Shown: piece after piece, positions 1 through 5,973 of the stretch
Layout: each line of letters starts with the position of its first letter
Numbering within the stretch: the first letter of the stretch is position 1
The notes under the pieces: model-generated
What the model saw: only the letters and a program-made list of their open reading frames with translations
The model's database searches: none
What the model was told of the DNA's origin: nothing
Program-made: the position numbers and the translations under genes
Assembly (NCBI GenBank): GCA_025450555.1
Contig: JANWHF010000256.1
Coordinates: forward strand, 1-9,326
DNA: 9,326 nucleotides
Reading direction: 5' to 3'
Origin: Tepidisphaeraceae bacterium
GTDB lineage: Bacteria > Planctomycetota > Phycisphaerae > Tepidisphaerales > Tepidisphaeraceae

Positions 1-2
1 CG

Positions 3-431
3 CCCAAGCGCCTCGATGTGGTCATCGCGATCATTTTTCGTCAGTCAAAAATCCTGATCGCCAAGCGGCGCAAAGGCGACACGTTTGCCGACCATTGGGA
101 ATTCCCCGGCGGCAAGCAGGAGCCGGGGGAAAACACAGTCGATTGCCTGCATCGCGAGCTGCGCGAAGAGCTCGATTTATCAGTCGATCATCTTGAGCCG
201 CTCGCGACGATCACCCACGCCTATCCCGATTTTCAGGTTTGCCTGCATCCATTTGTTTGCCAGCTCGCGTCCGGTCAGCCCAAGCCGTTGGCGTGCCAAC
301 AACTTGCCTGGGTCACGCCCGAAGAGCTTCGGCAACATCAGTTCCCCGCTGCTAACGCCCCACTGATCGAGGAAATCATCCGACGATGTGCGACCGATCT
401 GTCGTTTTCCGATCGCGCGCGACGGCCTTGA
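3..431 (+). CDS. Nudix hydrolase, MutT/8-oxo-dGTP diphosphatase type (5' end outside window)
   Basis: Probably a nucleotide pyrophosphohydrolase of the MutT branch, which cleanses oxidised nucleotides such as 8-oxo-dGTP in the cytoplasm. The sequence shows a nearly canonical Nudix box, GKQEPGE followed after seven residues by REL-REELDL, matching G-x5-E-x7-REU-x-EE-x-G-U except that the usual Gly near the end is Asp, a common variant. The upstream WEFPGGK and the downstream WVTPEEL are also typical of MutT proteins. A GTG at 18 could start a 137-residue protein, but the frame stays open to the window edge with KRLDV before it, and that GTG would cut into the first beta strand. I therefore treat the gene as 5'-partial, probably missing only a few residues. 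The MutT branch is well supported; the exact substrate cannot be read from the sequence. Confidence 0.88.
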   Translation, partial: PKRLDVVIAIIFRQSKILIAKRRKGDTFADHWEFPGGKQEPGENTVDCLHRELREELDLSVDHLEPLATITHAYPDFQVCLHPFVCQLASGQPKPLACQQLAWVTPEELRQHQFPAANAPLIEEIIRRCATDLSFSDRARRP

Positions 432-435
432 TCTA

Positions 436-464
436 TTGATTTCGCCACAGCCCATTCGTAGAGT
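436..464 (+). promoter_or_regulatory. Putative sigma70-type promoter of tRNA-Val
   Basis: TTGATT at 436-441 and TAGAGT at 459-464 are separated by 17 bases. Each matches four of six consensus positions. The implied transcription start, near 471, lies about 12 bases before the mature tRNA. The position and spacing are right but the boxes are only moderate matches. Confidence 0.35.
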
Positions 465-482
465 ACGAGCAGAATCGTCAGT

Positions 483-556
483 GGGCGATTAGCTCAGTTG
501 GCTAGAGCGCAGGTATCACACACCTGAGGTCACAGGTTCGAGCCCTGTATCGCCCA
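483..556 (+). tRNA. tRNA-Val (anticodon CAC)
   Basis: The full cloverleaf can be folded by eye. The acceptor stem 483-489 pairs with 549-555 (7 bp, perfect). The D arm GCTC 492-495 pairs with GAGC 505-508. The anticodon stem 510-514 pairs with 522-526 around a seven-base loop with CAC at 517-519. A five-base variable loop follows, and the T arm 532-536 pairs with 544-548 around the TTCGAGC loop. The discriminator base is A556. CCA is not encoded, since TTTC follows, so it must be added after transcription. The anticodon reads GUG valine codons. It sits 51 bases after the Nudix gene and just before the exported enzyme locus. Confidence 0.97.
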
Positions 557-586
557 TTTCCCCTGACAATTACTCTTCGCGGCAAT

Positions 587-671
587 CACGAGCTTCTAAA
601 GCCGGAGTAACGCTGCATGAGATGCCATATCTGCGCCGGGTGGTCGTGCGTCGTCGCCTTGATGGTGGTGG
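587..671 (+). repeat. Direct repeat, upstream copy (85 bp; partner at 3078-3162)
   Basis: These 85 bases match 3078-3162 at a constant offset of 2491 with a single mismatch (G639 against A3130). Similarity fades over the next few bases, giving three mismatches in 93. The repeat covers 30 bases of untranslated leader with a GGAG ribosome binding site (604-607), an ATG at 617 and the first 18 codons. It lies just upstream of the arabinofuranosidase gene. Confidence 0.97.
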
Positions 672-730
672 CAGTCTGCAGGCGATGGACCGCTCCCGCG
701 ACCCGGCGACTTTGTGAGCTTATAGCATGA
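617..730 (+). pseudogene. 37-codon ORF from a degraded paralogue of the beta-helix gene 5' end; possible translated leader
   Basis: The ORF starts at an ATG nine bases after GGAG. It encodes 37 residues beginning MRCHICAGWSCVVALMVV, identical to the exported beta-helix protein (3108-5930) except Gly8 for Glu8. After base 679 the DNA jumps: 680-692 matches 3298-3310 exactly, as if 127 bases (3171-3297) had been deleted at a shared GC. Read in the parent frame, that stretch gives QAMDRSRD against QAMDRGRN in the full-length protein. Because 127 is not a multiple of three, the start-codon frame shifts and runs into unrelated residues until TGA at 728-730. This TGA overlaps the arabinofuranosidase ATG as ATGA, so translational coupling is possible. 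What is seen is homology and overlap; decay followed by reuse as a leader is inference. Confidence 0.7.
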
Positions 731-2730
731 AAGCCATTACATTTTTCGCTGCGACGGCCTTCTTGGCAGCTTTGCTCCACTTACCTGGCTTGGTTGAGGC
801 GCAAGTCACGCTCTCGCTCGATCCCTCAAAGACGGGCGCGCCGATCTCCAAGTACGTTTACGGTCAGTTTGCCGAGCATTTAGGACGGTCGATTTACGGT
901 GGCCTTTGGGCCGAGATGATCGAGGACCGCAAGTTCGGCCAGGAGATCACCGACGAGTACAAGCCGTTCGATCTGGCCGACGACAACTACGGCAAGCCTG
1001 CCGCCTTTGTGTATCTGAAGAATTCACCATGGAAAGTCATCGGCCCTAAGGGCACGGTGACGATGGACAAAACTCATCCCTACGTTGGCGACTGGTCGCC
1101 GGCGATTCATCTTCCAGGCGACGGTACGGAAGCGGGAATCTCGCAGGGAAATGAGCCGTACAACGGTGCCGGCGGATTCCTGGCGGTGAAGAAAGACAAG
1201 GCGTATGTCGGTCACATCGTTCTGGCAGGCGATGCGGAAGCAGGTCCGGTCACAGTGCGGCTGGGAAATCCCAGCGCCTCCAGCGGACTTCAAATCTGGT
1301 CAAAACAGCAGGTCATCGAAAATCTGACAAGTGAGTGGACGTCGTATCCCCTGGAATTCTCATCGATGCCCGATTCGGATCAGGTGACCCTCTCCATCAC
1401 CGCCAAAGGCAAGGGGGCTTTCCACATCGGCGCAATCTCGCTCATGCCCGCGGACAACGTCAAAGGATGGCGTGCCGATACGCTGGCGGAACTCAAGAAG
1501 CTCGACACGCCGCTGTTGCGCTGGCCCGGCGGGAACTTTGTATCCGGCTATAACTGGCGCGACGGCATCGATCCCAATCGCGATAAGCGCCCGCCGCGCC
1601 CCAATCCAGCATGGAAGAACATCGAGCACAATGACGTTGGCATCCATGAATTCATGGAGCTGTGCGATCTAATCAAAACCGAGCCGTACGTCGCCCTGAA
1701 CATGGGCAAAGGGTCGGTTGAGGAGGCTGCCGCCGAGGTGCAATACATCGTTGGGGCGCCGGACACGCCGATGGGCAGGCTTCGCGCCGCCAACGGACGA
1801 CGCCAGCCATGGCAAGAAAAAATCTGGGCTGTCGGTAATGAGATGTACGGAACGTGGCAACTGGGCTACATGCCTGTGGACCTGTACGTGCTCCGCCATA
1901 ACGCTGCAGCCAAGCTGATTCACGCCGAAGCGCCCGATGCCATCCTCGTTGCTTGCGGCGACACCAGCACGCGCGACTGGGACAATCACATGCTCACCGT
2001 CTGCGGCGACAACATGAACCTCCTGTCGCTGCACACCTACGTCCACGAAGTCGTCGGCGATCCCTACAAACACTCCGTGCAGCTTCGCGATTCCATCCAC
2101 AACATTCTGACGGCATTCCGCGGCTACAAGTCCACGCTTCCGATGGTTGACCAGCGCAAGATCAAAGTCGCATTCGACGAGTGGAACTTCTGGTACGGCA
2201 ACTACGTCTACGGTGAACTGGGCACGCCGTACCGTCTCAAGGATGCCTTGGGCGTTGCGATGGGCCTGCACGAGTTCTACCGCAACAGCGACATCGTCCA
2301 ACTCGCGTGCTTTGCCCAAACCGTAAACGTACTCGGGGCAATCAAAACCAGCCGCACGGCGGCCACGCTCGAGGGCAGCGGCGAGGTTATGGCGCTGTAC
2401 CGCCACCAGTTTGGCACTATTCCAATCCAGATCACGCAGCCAACCGCAAGCCTCGATATTGCCGCGGCATGGACAGAAGATCGAACGGCAATCACGATTT
2501 CAATCGTCAATGCGACAAGCACTCCGCGCGCCGTCGACGTGGATTTTGGTAAGCTGGCTGTCAAGAACGCCGCTACTCAATGGGAGATCACCGGTGCCAA
2601 CCCGGAAGTTCACAATGAGCCCGATGGCTTTCCAAACCTGATTCGGGCGATCTCCAGGAACGTGACATATAGGGGCAAACTCGATGCGCCTGCGTACTCC
2701 GTTGCGCTCTACCGGCTCGAAATGAATTGA
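727..2730 (+). CDS. Secreted alpha-L-arabinofuranosidase, GH51 type
   Basis: A retaining glycosidase that removes terminal alpha-L-arabinofuranosyl groups from arabinan, arabinoxylan or pectin side chains, here outside the cytoplasm. The N-terminus is a signal peptide (MKAITFFAATAFLAALLHL, likely cut near residue 25 after VEA). Residues about 30-75 carry the family opening (YVYGQFAEHLGRSIYGGLW). Residues about 85-240 look like a carbohydrate-binding-type beta-sandwich insert. The TIM-barrel part starts at RWPGGN (265-270) and FVSGYNWRDGI. The acid/base is Glu372 in VGNEMYG and the nucleophile is Glu485 in AFDEWNFWYG, followed by a C-terminal beta-sandwich to residue 667. Length and motif order fit secreted GH51 members with an extra N-terminal module. 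There is no clear Shine-Dalgarno before 727; the start overlaps the stop of the 617-730 ORF. The next gene follows 22 bases later. Confidence 0.93.
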   Translation: MKAITFFAATAFLAALLHLPGLVEAQVTLSLDPSKTGAPISKYVYGQFAEHLGRSIYGGLWAEMIEDRKFGQEITDEYKPFDLADDNYGKPAAFVYLKNSPWKVIGPKGTVTMDKTHPYVGDWSPAIHLPGDGTEAGISQGNEPYNGAGGFLAVKKDKAYVGHIVLAGDAEAGPVTVRLGNPSASSGLQIWSKQQVIENLTSEWTSYPLEFSSMPDSDQVTLSITAKGKGAFHIGAISLMPADNVKGWRADTLAELKKLDTPLLRWPGGNFVSGYNWRDGIDPNRDKRPPRPNPAWKNIEHNDVGIHEFMELCDLIKTEPYVALNMGKGSVEEAAAEVQYIVGAPDTPMGRLRAANGRRQPWQEKIWAVGNEMYGTWQLGYMPVDLYVLRHNAAAKLIHAEAPDAILVACGDTSTRDWDNHMLTVCGDNMNLLSLHTYVHEVVGDPYKHSVQLRDSIHNILTAFRGYKSTLPMVDQRKIKVAFDEWNFWYGNYVYGELGTPYRLKDALGVAMGLHEFYRNSDIVQLACFAQTVNVLGAIKTSRTAATLEGSGEVMALYRHQFGTIPIQITQPTASLDIAAAWTEDRTAITISIVNATSTPRAVDVDFGKLAVKNAATQWEITGANPEVHNEPDGFPNLIRAISRNVTYRGKLDAPAYSVALYRLEMN

Positions 2731-2743
2731 TTGCTCCCGCCTT

Positions 2744-2748
2744 AAGGA
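2744..2748 (+). promoter_or_regulatory. Ribosome binding site of the esterase remnant
   Basis: AAGGA lies four bases before the ATG at 2753 in the 22-base gap after the arabinofuranosidase stop. It shows that the shortened esterase reading frame keeps intact initiation signals, and it fixes the start codon. Confidence 0.6.
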
Positions 2749-2752
2749 CGCC

Positions 2753-3019
2753 ATGACAACGCGAACCACTGCGATTGCTCTAACGGTTCTCGCGACGATG
2801 GTTTTTCTGACGATCACCTCATCGCCTGCCGCTCGTGCCCAGACGACTCAGCCCAGCGCTCCTGGCCGCGGCCGCGGTGTTGAAGACAGCGTTGCGCGCG
2901 GCGGCGTCATCTCGCCGCAAGTCAGTGATACGTACGTCGAAACGCCCGGCGCTCATCATGACTATCAAGTCTGGCGCGTTTATCTGGCGACGAATCTGCC
3001 CATGCTCTTCGGGGATTAG
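2753..3019 (+). pseudogene. Core-deleted remnant of a secreted esterase (enterochelin/feruloyl esterase-like)
   Basis: An 88-residue open frame that reads as the two ends of a larger enzyme. Residues 1-30 are a signal peptide (ends PAARAQ). Residues 31-42 are a low-complexity linker (TTQPSAPGRGRG), and residues about 50-57 (GGVISPQV) resemble the start of the N-terminal beta-sandwich of enterochelin-esterase-like proteins. From residue 60 it continues with YVETPGAHHDYQVWRVYL and LPMLF, which resembles the extreme C-terminus of that alpha/beta-hydrolase family, where the GxH carries the catalytic histidine. The nucleophile-elbow Ser, the acid residue and the rest of the core are missing, presumably by an in-frame deletion of well over 200 codons near 2924-2938. 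It cannot be a working esterase. Family assignment rests on remembered motifs, not alignment. Alternative: a small exported protein with a different role. It sits between two polysaccharide-degrading genes, where a feruloyl or acetyl esterase would make sense. Confidence 0.55.
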
Positions 3020-3077
3020 GCGGCGCGATTTGGGAGATTCAGTGGCCTCGCGGATACTCATTTCCTTGTTGGTTGAG

Positions 3078-3162
3078 CACGAGCTTCTAAAGCCGGAGTA
3101 ACGCTGCATGAGATGCCATATCTGCGCCGAGTGGTCGTGCGTCGTCGCCTTGATGGTGGTGG
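3078..3162 (+). repeat. Direct repeat, downstream copy (85 bp; partner at 587-671)
   Basis: This is the partner of the upstream repeat, with one mismatch at 3130. Here the repeat holds the working 5' leader of the beta-helix gene: GGAG at 3095-3098, nine bases before the ATG at 3108, and the first 18 codons including the hydrophobic part of the signal peptide. The 58 bases between the esterase remnant stop and this copy contain nothing I can identify. Confidence 0.97.
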
Positions 3163-5930
3163 GATTCTGCGGACGAATGCTGCGTGCGCAGTCGATCTTC
3201 ACGCAGCGCCCCGACGACCCCGCCGCCGTTTACCTCACCGCCGATCAGTTCCAGGTGAAGGGTGATGGCATTGCTGACGACTCGGATGGCATCCAGCAGG
3301 CGATGGACCGTGGCCGCAATGGCATCGTGTTTATTCCTGAAGGGCGCTATCGCATCAGCAAGACCGTGTACGTTCCGACCGGCACCCGCGTCATCGGCTA
3401 CGGCAAGAACCGGCCCGTCTTTGTGTTAGGCGCCAACACCCCCGGATTTACGGAGCCGGGTCGTGGCTGGCCGTTTGGCACCGGCAAGTACATGATCCAA
3501 TTCGCCGAAAGGCACCAAGCCGATGGGACTGTTGTCGATGCCAGCGAATTCAGCTTCAACTGCGCGATGAGCAACATCGACTTCGAGGTCGGCGATGGCA
3601 ACCCCCGCGCTGTCTGCATCCGTTTCCATGTTGCGCAGCACAGCTACTTGAGCTACATGAGCTTCAAGGTTGGCTCGGCGCTGGCGGCAATGGAAGATAT
3701 CGGCAACCAGGCCAGCCACGTGCAAATCACGGGCGGCAAGTACGGCATCATCTCCACGCGAACAAGCCCAAACTGGCAATTCCTGCTGATGGACTCTGTT
3801 CTAGAGCACCAGACCCTCGCCGGTATCCGCACGCAGGATGTTGGTTTTTGCATGATCCGCTGCAACTTCAGCCACATGCCCGTGGCGATCGAAATCCCCC
3901 AGGGCCAGACCGACCAGATCTACGGCCGCGATTTGCGATTCGATGACATTGCACAGGCGGGCATCAAATTCGGCGATGCGCGGAACTTCAAGCATCAGGT
4001 GACGCTGGAAAACACCGCCTGCACCGATGTCCCCAACTTCATCGGCGGCGGGGAAAAGATCGATGCGCCCGGGAAGTCTTATGTCGTTGATCACCTCTCT
4101 GCGGGTCTGGAAATCGGTCGCGATGGTCGCGAAGCCGGCATCGTCACCCGGCACAAGGAGCATTCGGTTGAGACCGCGGTGCCAGCGGTGCCATCCGACA
4201 TTCCCGCACTGCCTCCGGTGAGCGAGTGGTTCAATATTCGCACGCTCGGGCAAAATCCGGATTTGCAGGCCGCGATCAATGAACACCGTGTGCTTTACTT
4301 CCCCATGGGCACTTACCGGTCCGCCGCGCCACTGATGCTCAAGCCCGACACGGTACTCATCGGCCTACACTGCACCAGGACCACGCTCAGCGCAATTTCC
4401 TCCCCAAAAGGCGGCTCGCCCATCGTCAGCGGGCTTGGGTTCGCCAGCACAGCCGGTTCTCCCAATATTCTGTGGAACTCTGGTGAGAAGTCGGCCATGG
4501 ATGACATCGCGTTTGGCGGCGGCGGTTTTGGCCGCGGAGCAGCCCGCGGCGGCGAAGCGCAGCCCTACCTGCTGGTCAGCAATGGGGGCGGCGGCATTTT
4601 CCGCAACATCTGGCTCCAGGGTGGCGCTCCGCCGACGGGTCTGCGCGGCGAAAACACGTCCACGCCTCTCAAGGTCTATCAGCTCTCCAATGAACACCAC
4701 AGCCGCGTCGAGGTGGCCCTCCGCAATGTAGCGAACTGGGAGTTCTACTGCCTGCAAACCGAGGAGGAGGCGGGGCAGCAAAACGCATATGCAATAGACA
4801 TCGAGAATTGCCGCAACATCCTTTTCGCCAACACCTACATGTACCGCGTATCGCGACTCGTAACGCCCGTGACTTATGCGGTGAAAGCGCGAAACTCGGA
4901 CAATATCGTCTTTGACGACGTACACATCTTCAGTCAGACGCGCCTCCCTTTCGACAACGCGGTCCTGGAGGAAAACAGCGGCGTAGCCACCCGCGCCAAC
5001 AACTTCACGCACCTGGTCGTGAGCAAGTCGATGAAGAAGGGCGATCCCCTGCCGCTCCCCGCGGTCTTTGCCAGCGGCGCGCGGTTGGAGAAGCTGGCCA
5101 CAGGCTTCAGCAACGCCACCAGCCTGACGGCTGACAGTGCCGGCCGAATCTACTTCACCGACGCCGCCAATCGTAAGATTGACCGTTGGAATGACGCCAA
5201 AAAGAAGGCTGATGTGCTGGCCGAAACATCCGGCGATCTCCAGCCTCAGGTCATGGGTTTTGTTAAGCCGTCCACGTTGCTCATCGCAGCTTTTGCCCCC
5301 GGCGCGCGTCAGCTTGGAGGCATCTTCAGCCTCGACATCAAGGGCGGCGAGTTGCGGCAGGTCAAAGAAGTCCAAACGCCCAAGCCCGGCACGGCATTGC
5401 TGCTTCCGGTGGGTCTGCACAACCGTCTGGACATCATGCAGGAGTGCATGGAGCATCGCGGCTACGTCTATCGCCGGGGCAGTAACACAGCCATCATCAG
5501 CGCCGTCGAGAATGAGCACCGCGGCTACTTCTACGCCCCCGATTCCAACATCGCCATCATGGCCGGCGGCACCGGTCGGCCGATCACGCAGAGTTCACAA
5601 CTGGCAGTCGTCGAGCCGGGCAAGAGCGTGTACCTCACCTCCGAAGATGACTGCCGCACGTGGCGGGTGAGCATTGACGAGAACTCCAAGCTCACCGCGC
5701 AGCTCTTTGCCGATCGCGGCGGCAACTCCGTTGTGGCCGACGCCGACGGCAACGTCTACATCGCCAGCGGCAACGTCGACGTGTACGACCACACCGGCAG
5801 GCACCTGGGCACACTCGAAACCCCCGAGCGCGCCACCAGCCTCGCCTTCGGCGGGCGCGATCGCAAAACCCTGTTTATCGGTGCGCGCGGCTCCCTCTAC
5901 GCGATCGCGACCAATGCGAGGGGCCAATAG
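3108..5930 (+). CDS. Exported pectate-lyase-like beta-helix protein fused to a C-terminal SMP-30/NHL-like beta-propeller
   Basis: A 940-residue protein. Residues 1-27 form a signal peptide (MRCHICAEWSCVVALMVV, cut likely after LRA). Residues about 40-330 begin with DGIADDSDGIQQAMD and VFIPEGRYRISKTVYV, the typical start of a pectate-lyase-3/GH55-type right-handed beta-helix. A second such start follows at about 374 (WFNIRTLGQNPDLQAAIN, then VLYFPMGTYR), so there are two beta-helix halves as in GH55 enzymes; the second holds a Gly-rich loop (FGGGGFGRGAARGG). From about 654 (FASGARLEKLATGF) to the end the repeats LTADSAGRIYFTD, VVADADGNVYIAS and LAFGGRDRKTLFIGA mark an SMP-30/NHL-type propeller. 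I cannot name catalytic residues, so lyase or hydrolase activity and substrate remain open. GGAG nine bases before the ATG supports this start. It follows the arabinofuranosidase and esterase remnant and is probably cotranscribed with them. Confidence 0.85.
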   Translation: MRCHICAEWSCVVALMVVGFCGRMLRAQSIFTQRPDDPAAVYLTADQFQVKGDGIADDSDGIQQAMDRGRNGIVFIPEGRYRISKTVYVPTGTRVIGYGKNRPVFVLGANTPGFTEPGRGWPFGTGKYMIQFAERHQADGTVVDASEFSFNCAMSNIDFEVGDGNPRAVCIRFHVAQHSYLSYMSFKVGSALAAMEDIGNQASHVQITGGKYGIISTRTSPNWQFLLMDSVLEHQTLAGIRTQDVGFCMIRCNFSHMPVAIEIPQGQTDQIYGRDLRFDDIAQAGIKFGDARNFKHQVTLENTACTDVPNFIGGGEKIDAPGKSYVVDHLSAGLEIGRDGREAGIVTRHKEHSVETAVPAVPSDIPALPPVSEWFNIRTLGQNPDLQAAINEHRVLYFPMGTYRSAAPLMLKPDTVLIGLHCTRTTLSAISSPKGGSPIVSGLGFASTAGSPNILWNSGEKSAMDDIAFGGGGFGRGAARGGEAQPYLLVSNGGGGIFRNIWLQGGAPPTGLRGENTSTPLKVYQLSNEHHSRVEVALRNVANWEFYCLQTEEEAGQQNAYAIDIENCRNILFANTYMYRVSRLVTPVTYAVKARNSDNIVFDDVHIFSQTRLPFDNAVLEENSGVATRANNFTHLVVSKSMKKGDPLPLPAVFASGARLEKLATGFSNATSLTADSAGRIYFTDAANRKIDRWNDAKKKADVLAETSGDLQPQVMGFVKPSTLLIAAFAPGARQLGGIFSLDIKGGELRQVKEVQTPKPGTALLLPVGLHNRLDIMQECMEHRGYVYRRGSNTAIISAVENEHRGYFYAPDSNIAIMAGGTGRPITQSSQLAVVEPGKSVYLTSEDDCRTWRVSIDENSKLTAQLFADRGGNSVVADADGNVYIASGNVDVYDHTGRHLGTLETPERATSLAFGGRDRKTLFIGARGSLYAIATNARGQ
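5451..5576 (+). repeat. Internal 21-codon tandem repeat in the propeller part
   Basis: Residues 782-802 begin EHRGYVYRRGSNTAII and residues 803-823 begin EHRGYFYAPDSNIAIM; the two units share 10 of 21 residues and the EHRGY core is identical. The period is exactly 63 bases. This may be two neighbouring propeller strands built by a small duplication, or a normal blade pattern. Confidence 0.6.
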
Positions 5931-5973
5931 CGACGCAAGGAAGCGGTAGAGCGAGGGACTCCACCCATAACAG

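Noticed and set aside
563..591. Promoter upstream of the leader ORF
   Set aside because: CTGACA at 563-568 resembles a -35 box, but 17 bases on (586-591) there is no -10-like sequence. The promoter of the enzyme locus was not found.
1669..2406. 245-residue open frame on the - strand
   Set aside because: Antisense to the catalytic region of the arabinofuranosidase, with no motif; explained by codon bias of the real gene.
3108..3180. Lipoprotein signal in the beta-helix protein (VVGFC)
   Set aside because: The residue before Cys is Phe, not Gly, Ala or Ser as a lipobox needs; an ordinary signal peptide cut after LRA is more likely.
4365..5519. 384-residue open frame on the - strand
   Set aside because: It lies wholly antisense to the beta-helix/propeller gene, whose protein has clear domain motifs; the antisense frame is low-complexity and shows no recognisable motif. 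A GC-rich shadow.
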